The notes under the pieces are model-generated. The model saw nothing but the letters and a program-made list of their open reading frames with translations, made no database searches and was not told where the DNA came from. A program made the position numbers and the translations under genes. Source: Hyalangium gracile (GTDB taxonomy: Bacteria > Myxococcota > Myxococcia > Myxococcales > Myxococcaceae). From it: a stretch of DNA of 64,000 bases. Positions 16,865-24,541 of this stretch are shown here, piece by piece. The stretch spans positions 62,001-126,000 of the forward strand of contig NZ_JAHXBG010000020.1 of assembly GCF_020103725.1 (NCBI RefSeq), in the 5' to 3' direction. Positions within the stretch are counted from its first letter, which is position 1. Every line of letters starts with the position of its first letter.

Positions 16865-18256
16865 ATGCGTACGCCTTCGTTCTTCCTCCTGGGTTCCCTG
16901 CTGCTGTCCTCCGCCTGCGCTACCACCGGAGCTCCGCCTGCTCCTTCTCCCGAGAGCTCCGCGCCAGAGCGCCCTTTCGGCACGCTCCGCGAACAGGCCG
17001 AGCGCCAGCAGGCCTGGCTGAAGGAGCGGCTGGAGGTGGCGCTGCCCCGGCTCATGCGCCAGCACGGCGTCGAGATGTGGGTGGTGCCCATGCGCGAGTA
17101 CAACGAGGACCCCGTCTTCAAGGCGCTCGTCTCCGCCAACTCGTTCGCGGCGCGGCGCCGCACCATCTTCGTCTTCCACGACATGGGGCCGGAGAAGGGC
17201 GTGGTGCGCCTCACCCTGGGAGGCGGCGCGCAGGGCGGCCTGTACGAGCAGCGCCGTCCGTCCCGGCCCGCGGATGGCGCGGGCTCGGGGCGGGTCATCG
17301 AGCCCTGGGGCCCCGAGCAGTGGCAGATGCTCAAGCAGGTGCTCGAGGAGCGTCAGCCGAAGTCCATCGCCATCAACGTGTCGCGCACCTTCGCCTTCGC
17401 CGACGGGCTCACGCATGGCGAGTACGAGGGGATGACGGAGGCGCTGGGCCCCACGTGGACCGCGCGCCTCAAGCCCTCCGGTGGGCTGCCGGTGGACCTG
17501 CTGGCCTGGCGCACCGAGGACGAGGAGCGCTTCTTCGCCGAGGAGAACAAGCTCGCCTGGAACATCATCGAGACGGCGTTCTCCAATGCCGTCATCACCC
17601 CCGGCGTCACCCGCGTGCAGGACGTGCAGTGGTGGATGCGCCAGCGGCTGGGCGATCTCGGCCTGGAGACGTGGTTCCATCCCTCCGTCAGCGTCCAGCG
17701 CCAGGGGGCAACCGACGCCCAGCTCGGAGACAACCCCGTCATCCAGCGCGGAGACGTGCTGCACTGTGACTTCGGCATCACCGCGCTGCGGCTGAACACC
17801 GACACCCAGCACATGGGCTACGTGCTGCGCGAGGCAGAGAAGGACGTGCCCGAGGGGCTCAAGCAGGCGCTGGCGCGCTCCAACCGGCTGCAGGACCTGG
17901 TGGTGGAGGAACTGCGCCCGGGCCGGACGGGCAACGAGGTGCTGCGCACGGTGCTCGAGCGGATGAGGCAGGAGGGCATCAACGGCACCGTCTACTCGCA
18001 CCCCGTGGGACTGAACGGCCACGGCGCCGGCGCCATCGTCGGCCTGTGGGACCGTCAGGAGGGCGTGCCGGGCAATGGCGACCACACCATCATCCCGAGC
18101 ATGTGGTACTCGGTGGAGCTGCAGGCGACCTCGCCCGTGGCGGAGTGGGGCGGACAGCCGGTGCGCTCGGCCCAGGAAGAGGACGTCATCATCGACGCCG
18201 AGGGCCGCGTGCGCTGGGCCTGGCAGCGGCAGACCACGTTCCACCTGGTGCGCTGA
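16865..18256 (+). CDS. M24-family metallopeptidase lipoprotein (Xaa-Pro aminopeptidase-like)
   Basis: 463 residues from the ATG that gives a proper lipoprotein signal (SFFLLGSLLLSSAC). An N-terminal creatinase-like domain (about 40-220) precedes the pita-bread M24 domain with HCDFGITALRLNTD (metal-binding Asp) at about 300, HPVGLNGHGAGA (His) near 380 and SVELQA (Glu) near 420. The metal site looks mostly complete, though the second Asp falls in NTD rather than the classic spacing. It should cleave X-Pro bonds or short peptides outside the cytoplasm. No ribosome site is obvious at either possible start. Confidence 0.85.
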   Translation: MRTPSFFLLGSLLLSSACATTGAPPAPSPESSAPERPFGTLREQAERQQAWLKERLEVALPRLMRQHGVEMWVVPMREYNEDPVFKALVSANSFAARRRTIFVFHDMGPEKGVVRLTLGGGAQGGLYEQRRPSRPADGAGSGRVIEPWGPEQWQMLKQVLEERQPKSIAINVSRTFAFADGLTHGEYEGMTEALGPTWTARLKPSGGLPVDLLAWRTEDEERFFAEENKLAWNIIETAFSNAVITPGVTRVQDVQWWMRQRLGDLGLETWFHPSVSVQRQGATDAQLGDNPVIQRGDVLHCDFGITALRLNTDTQHMGYVLREAEKDVPEGLKQALARSNRLQDLVVEELRPGRTGNEVLRTVLERMRQEGINGTVYSHPVGLNGHGAGAIVGLWDRQEGVPGNGDHTIIPSMWYSVELQATSPVAEWGGQPVRSAQEEDVIIDAEGRVRWAWQRQTTFHLVR

Positions 18257-18394
18257 GGCACGCCTCCCCCTCAACACACCGCCCGCTCCGGGATTCAGTG
18301 TGCCTGAAACGCTCTGAAATTCCGCCCGCACTACGCTTTACGTGGCGTCGTTGTAACACTACCCTATGGGTGGGTAGGTTTCAACGGCGCGTGC

Positions 18395-19774
18395 ATGAGC
18401 GGCGAAGAGCAACTCGACGAGACCCGGCGCGAGAGTGAGCTCGCGGATTCCTCTGCGGAGGCCCTCCTCCGGAGCCTGCGCCAGCATGGCGTGGAGGTGG
18501 AGCAGGAGCGCCTGCGGCAGGCCGGGGGACTGGCCGAAGCACTGACGCTCGCCGCCTCGTGGCTGCGAAGCGCTCGGAAGCGGAGCGCCTCGGTCACGGA
18601 GGGCGTGCGGCTGGTGCTGGAGCTGTGGCGGCGGCTTGGCCCGCGACCCCGGAGCCTGGGCCCGAAGGAGGGCGGCACGAAGGGGCTGCCGCGCGGCTTC
18701 CACGATGGCTTCATGGCCGCGCCGCTGGACCTGCGGCTCGCGCTGGCTCGCGAGGTCGCCGCGGATCCGCGCTTCGATGCGGAGGATGCGCTGGAGCTCG
18801 GGCGCAGGCTTCGCGGCCTGCTCCGAGAGGCCGGCCGTCGCGCCGAGCTCGAGGACATCCTCGCCGCCTGGGAGGCGCGCGCCCCCCACGCCTATCGAGC
18901 CGAGCCCGCGCTGCTCAGCTGGCGCGTGGAGTGTGCCCTGTCGCGTCCGGACGCGGATGTGCACGGCGCGCTGCTCGCCCTGGCCGCGTGGCGGGGGCAC
19001 CTCGTCCCGCTGCTGAAGCTCGCCGAGTGGTGCCTGTACCGAGGCCGGGTGGACGCGGCGCTCGCGGGGCTCACCGCCGCCTGGCCGGGCGTGCGCGACA
19101 GCCCCCGGCTCTTCGGGTGGGACATCGAGGACTTCGCCCAGCGCGCCGTCTTCACCGTCCTGGACGCGGCGAGCCTGCGAGAGCCCGTGCCTGGACAGGA
19201 CTGGCTGCACGAGCAGCTCCAGCCCTTCGGCCCCCTGGCCCCCGGATGGCTCGAGCGCGCCCAGGCCTGCCGCTCCGGCGAGTGGATGTGGAGGGGCACC
19301 GCCGCGAGCTGGTCCCTGCTCTCCCTGCAGCAGCTCCAGCTCGAGCAGCAGGAGCTGGTGATGGCCTTCGAGCGCGAGCTGCGGACCCGCTACCAGTGGC
19401 CGCTGGGGCGCACCCAGCTGCTCCACCCCTGGCTCCTCGTGCTGCTGCCCGAGGTGCCCCGAGGCCTGCGCGCCGTCATCGAGCCCGCGAGGGACCCGGC
19501 GACCCTGCTCCTCCCCGCCGAGTGGGTGCTGAAGGAGTGGGCGCGCTCCGGCTCCGACAGCCGCTACCGCCACCCGCACGCGGAGGCCGCCGTCGCCGCG
19601 GCCCTGCTGCCCTGGGGACACTTCCTGCGTCGGCTCGGCCTCATCAGCGCGGCGGAGCATGCGGATTGGAGGGTCCGCGTCACGCGGGCGCTCGCGCGGC
19701 TGCCCGAGCAGTTCGCCTCCGCGGACGATGCGGCGCTCGAGCAGGAGGTGCGCAAGGCGCTGCGGAGCGGCTGA
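18395..19774 (+). CDS. helical protein of unknown function
   Basis: 459 residues, no signal peptide, almost entirely helical by composition, with helix-pair spacing like TPR or HEAT solenoids (LLRSLRQHGVEVEQERL; LELGRRLRGLLREAGRRAEL; LQQLQLEQQELVMAFEREL). Rich in Arg, Leu, Ala, Glu and Trp. I recognise no family. The upstream 138 bases include an AT-richer stretch around 18335-18375 that probably holds the promoter. It converges with the STAS-like gene with a single base between the two stop codons. Confidence 0.75.
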   Translation: MSGEEQLDETRRESELADSSAEALLRSLRQHGVEVEQERLRQAGGLAEALTLAASWLRSARKRSASVTEGVRLVLELWRRLGPRPRSLGPKEGGTKGLPRGFHDGFMAAPLDLRLALAREVAADPRFDAEDALELGRRLRGLLREAGRRAELEDILAAWEARAPHAYRAEPALLSWRVECALSRPDADVHGALLALAAWRGHLVPLLKLAEWCLYRGRVDAALAGLTAAWPGVRDSPRLFGWDIEDFAQRAVFTVLDAASLREPVPGQDWLHEQLQPFGPLAPGWLERAQACRSGEWMWRGTAASWSLLSLQQLQLEQQELVMAFERELRTRYQWPLGRTQLLHPWLLVLLPEVPRGLRAVIEPARDPATLLLPAEWVLKEWARSGSDSRYRHPHAEAAVAAALLPWGHFLRRLGLISAAEHADWRVRVTRALARLPEQFASADDAALEQEVRKALRSG

Positions 19775-19780
19775 GTCAGC
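19770..19780. terminator. palindrome holding both stops of a convergent pair
   Basis: GCTGA-G-TCAGC. The TGA of the plus gene is 19772-19774 and that of the minus gene is 19776-19778 (read in reverse), so both genes end inside one short perfect palindrome. Too short for a strong intrinsic terminator. Confidence 0.35.
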
Positions 19781-20186
19781 TCCCCTCGGGCCGAGGCTCT
19801 CGCAGCCGGGTGATGAGCGTGCGCACCTCGGCCTCCGTGTCGGCGAACTCGAACTGCGCGTCCCACCTGCCCGTGAACAGCAGCCGGACGATGAGCCCCT
19901 TGGCCATGGCCCGCTGCGAGGGCCCCGCGCCCAGGTAGATGACGGCGCGGAACCACTCCGGGCGGGCCTGGTCGGTGAAGTAGCTCCGGTTCTCCGCCGC
20001 CATCGACGAGCCCGCCACGTCGATGACGAGGAAGAGCCGCTGCTGCTCCCCCAGCACCCGGACGATGTCCACCAGCGTCCGGGTGTGCTCCAGGGTGCTC
20101 GGGCCCGAGTACTTCACCCAGAGGATGTCCGGAGGCTCGAGCCACGCGCGGTGCGTGCCGAACATCCACTCCCTGCGCTCCGCCAT
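19776..20186 (-). CDS. STAS/SpoIIAA-like domain protein
   Basis: 136 residues. A single small alpha/beta domain: strand ILWVKYSGP, helix THTRTLVDIVRVLG, strand RLFLVIDVAGSS, then FRAVIYLGAGPSQRAMAKG. The pattern matches SpoIIAA-like STAS proteins that are frequent in myxobacteria. The conserved DVAG-SS may correspond to the STAS phosphorylation loop. Probably a small cytoplasmic regulator or lipid-binding domain; partner unknown. 22 bases downstream of the MauG-type gene start no relation is visible; same strand, so co-transcription with the peroxidase gene is possible. Confidence 0.65.
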   Translation of the reverse strand: MAERREWMFGTHRAWLEPPDILWVKYSGPSTLEHTRTLVDIVRVLGEQQRLFLVIDVAGSSMAAENRSYFTDQARPEWFRAVIYLGAGPSQRAMAKGLIVRLLFTGRWDAQFEFADTEAEVRTLITRLREPRPEGS

Positions 20187-20208
20187 GCTCGCTCCGCGCC
20201 CGCGTGGA

Positions 20209-21369
20209 CTACGGAGTGCCCGTCATCGACTCGAGCAGCTTCACGAGCGCTTCCTTCTCCTCGGGCTCGAGGTTCAGCTTCTTGATGGTCTCCGTCTTCT
20301 TGCCGTGGAACGTGCCGTCCTCGTCGCCGCCCTTGTCGTAGAAGTCGATGACCTCCGCCAGCGTGTTCAGCTCGCCGGTGTGCATGTACGGCGCCGTCAG
20401 CGTGACGTTGCGCAGCGTGGGCGTCTTGTACGCCCCCTCCATCTCCGCGCGCTTCTCGGCCAGCGTCGAGCGCACGCCCGACAGCCGCGCCGCGTCCTGC
20501 CCATTGCGGTTGTCGCTGTAGGGCCCCGCCGCGTTGAACTTCCAGTTCAGCATCGGCTCGACGGCGTCCGTCTGCCCCGGCGCTCCGGCGCCCGAGTCCT
20601 TCACGCCGATGTTGTGGAAGAGGTTGTCGCTCATCGTCACGCCCTGGTGGCAGACGATGCACTGGCCCTTGCGGAAGTACGTCTTCAGCGCCAGGTAGGA
20701 CGGATCCTCCTTCTCCCGGCCCTCCTCCACCGCCACGATGAAGCGCTTCACATCCTCGTCGAACGGCGAGCGCACCAGGTTCACCGTGCGCTCATAGGCC
20801 TGTATCAGCTTGCCAAAGTTGGCCAGCAGCTCGTCGTCCTCCGTCTCGTCCGGCGTCTTGGTGAACAGCTCCGTGTACTCGCCCATGTACGTGGCGTTCA
20901 GCTGCGCGCGCACGATGGTGGCGTTCGAGTCCATCTCCACGGGGCTCGTCAGCGGCAGGATGGCCTGGTTCCACAGCCGGTCCGCGCGCCCGTCCCACAT
21001 GAACCAGCGCAGGTAGTCCACGTTGAGGATGGTGGGCGGGTTGCGGCCCGTCACCCCGCCGTTGCAGCCGTCCGCCTTGGCCGTCGCCACCGTGCGCCCG
21101 GCCCCGTCATGGCAGCTGGCGCACGACACCGTGCCGCAGCTCGACAGCTTCGGATTATGGAAGAGCCGGTTGCCCAGCGAGGCGGCCCGCACGTCGTCCG
21201 CGAAGCGGTTCGTCGGATCCACGGGCGGGCGCTGCGGCATGGTGTGCAGCTGGCGGAGCTTGTCGAGCTCGTCGAACGTGGGGAAGGGATCCTCGTTCTC
21301 GCACGCACTGGCCATCAGTCCCACCACGAGCAGTGCTGCCAGGCGGGTACTCAGGCGTTTCGCGTTCAT
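20209..21369 (-). CDS. dihaem cytochrome-c peroxidase (MauG/CcpA family) lipoprotein
   Basis: 386 residues. ATG 21369 gives a lipoprotein signal with lipobox MASAC. Two haem-binding CxxCH motifs are present: CASCH near residue 82 and CIVCH near 236, the N- and C-terminal haems of bacterial cytochrome-c peroxidases. TPTLRNVTLTAPYMHTGELN near the end is the family signature that carries the sixth ligand region. It reduces peroxide or oxidises a substrate in the periplasm. An open extension to 21435 lacks a signal sequence in the right place. Confidence 0.92.
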   Translation of the reverse strand: MNAKRLSTRLAALLVVGLMASACENEDPFPTFDELDKLRQLHTMPQRPPVDPTNRFADDVRAASLGNRLFHNPKLSSCGTVSCASCHDGAGRTVATAKADGCNGGVTGRNPPTILNVDYLRWFMWDGRADRLWNQAILPLTSPVEMDSNATIVRAQLNATYMGEYTELFTKTPDETEDDELLANFGKLIQAYERTVNLVRSPFDEDVKRFIVAVEEGREKEDPSYLALKTYFRKGQCIVCHQGVTMSDNLFHNIGVKDSGAGAPGQTDAVEPMLNWKFNAAGPYSDNRNGQDAARLSGVRSTLAEKRAEMEGAYKTPTLRNVTLTAPYMHTGELNTLAEVIDFYDKGGDEDGTFHGKKTETIKKLNLEPEEKEALVKLLESMTGTP

Positions 21370-21592
21370 AGCGGCTTGGGCTCCTGCGACAAGGGCGAGC
21401 AGTTCACGGATGGAAAGCCTTGTCGTCTGCGGCACATTGCCGTGCCTGAGGCCAGGGAATCAATCCACCCGGCCGGCCATCCCCAGGGCGGACTCCGCGC
21501 TCCAAGGAGCCAAGAATCAGGGGGCGAGGAGGACCTCAGGGATTCCACTTAGGGTGGACGCAGCCAGCCGAGCAGGCGGCCGCGCAGCACGC

Positions 21593-22012
21593 CTAGTCAC
21601 ACGTGGCGCGAAAGTCCCGCGTGGCCGTCTCGTACTCGCGCAGCCTCACCGTCCCGGGCCGGGGGCTGAGCGTGGGCGCCTGCCCGCTCTCGCACTTCCA
21701 GTCCGTCCCGGGGCTTATCTCCAGCCGCAAGTCCGTGTCGCTCGGCAGATTGGAGACCACGTACAGGCAGCGCTCCCGGCTGGGCTTCACCATGATGGTG
21801 CCCAGCAGGCGCGTGGGCTCGCTGGCGTGGGCCACCCGTACCCTCACCCCGGAGCAGGAGGTGCTCTTTAGGCGTACCGCGCTCACCGGAGGCACGACGA
21901 CACCGGTGAGGCTGGCGTTGCCCTCGCGCTCCAGCCGCTGCGCCCCCATGCCGGTGCTACAGCCGGCGGCGAGGCAGAGGGAGGCGGCGAGGACGAGGCG
22001 CGGGTCGAGCAT
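21593..22012 (-). CDS. lipoprotein of unknown function
   Basis: 139 residues with signal LVLAASLCLAAGC and a 120-residue mature domain of beta character containing four Cys (STSCSGVRVRV; RERCLYVVSNL; DWKCESG; FRATCD at the very end), which probably form two disulfides. No family recognised. It lies 14 bases downstream of the subtilase gene on the same strand, so the two are probably co-transcribed. Confidence 0.7.
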   Translation of the reverse strand: MLDPRLVLAASLCLAAGCSTGMGAQRLEREGNASLTGVVVPPVSAVRLKSTSCSGVRVRVAHASEPTRLLGTIMVKPSRERCLYVVSNLPSDTDLRLEISPGTDWKCESGQAPTLSPRPGTVRLREYETATRDFRATCD

Positions 22013-22026
22013 GCCCTTCTTCTAAC

Positions 22027-23763
22027 TCACGGGAGTGACTCGAGCGCCTCGAGCGCGGCCGAGGACTGCACCAGCCCGTAGCCGTTGTCCCAGTCCTTGC
22101 CCGGCGCGCCCAGGTCCTTCGCGGTGGACTCGAGCAGCTTGCGCACCTGGGCCGCGGTGAGCGAGGGCCGGGCGCTCCACACGAGGGCCGCCACCCCCGT
22201 CACGTGGGGGGCCGCCATGGAGGTGCCCGAGGAGAACGCGTAGTCCGACTTGTGCAGCTTCACGTGCGCCGGGAAGCCCGCCATCCGGCGCATGGAGACG
22301 CCCATGTCGTGGCTCACCAGCGCTCCGGGCACCCAGCTGCCGCGCCGGCCGATGGAGAGCACGCCCTGATCGCCCTCGCGGGCCACGTCCCCGAAGATGA
22401 CCGCGCGCGCGCCCTGCTTCATCACGTAGGTGAGCTGGACGTGCGCCGGGACGCGATCGCTCCGGTCCACGTAGGCGACGAAGCCGTCGCAGGTGGCCTC
22501 GCGGCACGAGCCGGGCGAGGCGCCATCGCCGCAGTCCACGAGCCGGCCCGTCGTCCTGCCCGCGGGCGCCAGGTACAGCGGGCGCGAGGAGTAGGGGATG
22601 TCACCCACCTCCACCTGGGAGATGGTGCCCTGCTCCCGGATGATGGTGGAGAGCACGGAGACGCCCGGAGCCATCAGCGACAGGTTGCCCCCATGAGCGG
22701 AGAAGGGCGCGCGGCGCATCGACTGGTCCACCGCGCCCACCGCGAGCACCGAGGAGTAGGCGGCCGGGTAGTCCAGCGGACCGCCGGTGTTGCCCGCCGC
22801 GGCGATGACGAGCATGCCGTGGGCCGCCGCGGACTTGAACGCCTCGAACTCCATGCGGCTCTCGCCGCCGCCGCCCAGCGACAGCGAGGCGACGTGGGCC
22901 CCCTGCTGCTGGCACCACTCGAGGCCGGCGATGATGTCGCTGGCCCAGGCGACGCCCTCCTTGTTCAGCACGCGGGCGATGAGGAGCCGGGCGCCCGGGG
23001 CCACGCCCACCACGCCATTGGCGCTCATGTCCGGGCTCACGTTCGCGCTGCCCGAGCCCAGCTGGGCGGCGATGATGCCCGCCACGTGCGTGCCGTGGCC
23101 TTCGCCCCAGCCCTTCGCGTCCCCGTCCCACGGGGTGTCATCGTCGTCCACGAAGTCCTTGCCGCCCAGGAGGGTCCCCTTCAGCTCCGGGTGCTCCGGG
23201 TCGATGCCGCTGTCGATGACGCACACCTTGATGCCTTCGCCGGTGGGCGCTCCCAGGTCCAGGATGCCGTCCTGCTCCTTGTCCCAGACCCAGGGCGCCT
23301 CCACCATGTGCAGGCCCGGGGTGTACTCCCCGGCGCTGCCCTGCCGCACCGTCTGCTGCGCCACCCGGGCGCTGACCGGAGCGCTCAGTCCCAGCGAGCT
23401 GCGAGGCGCGTCCGGCTCGATGAACTCCACGCTCGGGTCCGTGGCGAGCGCCTCGCGCTCCTCGGGCGTCAGCCGCGCCACCACCGCCGGCACGCGCTGG
23501 AACACCCGGAGCACCTTGTCGCCCAGCCCCGACACGTGCGAGGCGCTCACGCCCTCCGCGTCCCGGTAGCGGATCAGGAAGCGCTGGCGGCCATCGACGA
23601 GCGCGCTCGAGTGCGTCAGCCTCGCCTCGCTGGAATCCTCGCCAGGCACCGCACCCGCCACGACTCCCGGGCACAGCAGTGCCTGTGAGCGGGTATCACC
23701 ACCATCGTCCCCGCCGCACGCGGCCAGCGCGAGCAGTCCGAGGAGTCCCCAGCGCTTCATCAT
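22027..23763 (-). CDS. subtilisin-like (S8) serine protease lipoprotein
   Basis: 578 residues. First ATG of an ATGATG pair, behind GGAGAA. Lipoprotein signal (LLGLLALAACGGD). Residues 45-125 are an inhibitor-I9-like propeptide. The catalytic triad is intact: Asp in VCVIDSGID (about 181), His in GHGTHVAGI (about 223) and Ser in SSGTSMAAPHVTG (about 511). Between His and Ser an insertion of about 130 residues with paired Cys (DCGDGASPGSCREATCDG) looks like a PA domain. Exported protease, likely for scavenging or predation. Followed closely by a small lipoprotein gene. Confidence 0.93.
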   Translation of the reverse strand: MMKRWGLLGLLALAACGGDDGGDTRSQALLCPGVVAGAVPGEDSSEARLTHSSALVDGRQRFLIRYRDAEGVSASHVSGLGDKVLRVFQRVPAVVARLTPEEREALATDPSVEFIEPDAPRSSLGLSAPVSARVAQQTVRQGSAGEYTPGLHMVEAPWVWDKEQDGILDLGAPTGEGIKVCVIDSGIDPEHPELKGTLLGGKDFVDDDDTPWDGDAKGWGEGHGTHVAGIIAAQLGSGSANVSPDMSANGVVGVAPGARLLIARVLNKEGVAWASDIIAGLEWCQQQGAHVASLSLGGGGESRMEFEAFKSAAAHGMLVIAAAGNTGGPLDYPAAYSSVLAVGAVDQSMRRAPFSAHGGNLSLMAPGVSVLSTIIREQGTISQVEVGDIPYSSRPLYLAPAGRTTGRLVDCGDGASPGSCREATCDGFVAYVDRSDRVPAHVQLTYVMKQGARAVIFGDVAREGDQGVLSIGRRGSWVPGALVSHDMGVSMRRMAGFPAHVKLHKSDYAFSSGTSMAAPHVTGVAALVWSARPSLTAAQVRKLLESTAKDLGAPGKDWDNGYGLVQSSAALEALESLP

Positions 23764-24025
23764 GACGTTCTCCAGATGCGGGCCCTTGGGACGGAAGCGG
23801 ACACGAGGGCACTTCCGTATGGGGGGGCCGCCCAGTGGAAGAAGTGCATCGCATCCAGCTCTGACAACGGTCTGGAGCCGGCGGACGTATCGGAGGTATG
23901 CCGGTGCACAGGCATTCTGTTGTCGCGGTGAAGTCGCGGTTGGACGGGAGTGTCGGTGGCGCACACCCAGGTGGGAGCAGGTCAGCCCCGAGCGCTAGCG
24001 TGCGCTCAGTGAAGGAGGCGGCAGG

Positions 24026-24412
24026 ATGACGCAGGAGATGTCCGACGATCGGCTCCAGGCCGTCCTGGCGCTGCCTCCGGCCCGACGCCATGCGTGGTTC
24101 CTCCAGCGCGTGCGCGAGTCGGGCGAGGTGTGGGGGCTGTACGCGGAGGGCTGGGCGCTGGCGTTCGATGACGAGGGGCGGGACGTGCTGCCCCTGTGGC
24201 CCACGGCGGCCTCCGCGCGGATGTGCGCCACGCGCCTGTGGGAGGGCTTCGAGCCGCGCTGCATCCCGCTGGCGGAGCTGGTGGAGCAGCTGTTGCCCGA
24301 GCTGGCCGAGGAGGGCATCCCCGTGGGCACCTTCTTCACGCCCCAGGGGCATGGCTGGCCGGTGACGGCGGCCGAGCTGCGCACCCAGCTCCTGGGGGGC
24401 GCGAGCGCCTGA
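24026..24412 (+). CDS. DUF2750 family protein
   Basis: 128 residues behind a good GAAGGAGG site. The order of motifs fits DUF2750: RRHAWFLQRVRESGEVWGLY, EGWALAFDDEG, LPLWPTAASARMCA and GIPVGTFFTPQGHGWPV. Small cytoplasmic protein of unknown role. Divergent from the protease gene; 262 bases lie between the starts. Confidence 0.8.
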   Translation: MTQEMSDDRLQAVLALPPARRHAWFLQRVRESGEVWGLYAEGWALAFDDEGRDVLPLWPTAASARMCATRLWEGFEPRCIPLAELVEQLLPELAEEGIPVGTFFTPQGHGWPVTAAELRTQLLGGASA

Positions 24413-24541
24413 GAGCGCCCGCCTGCCTGCTCTCACAGGAGCGAGACTTTTTCTTTTCGGGCGGGTTCGGTGTCCAATCGGAGAGTTACCGCGGCCGGCT
24501 TGCGCCTACCTTTGCCTCCGTGGTGCGCTCTGGATGACTTG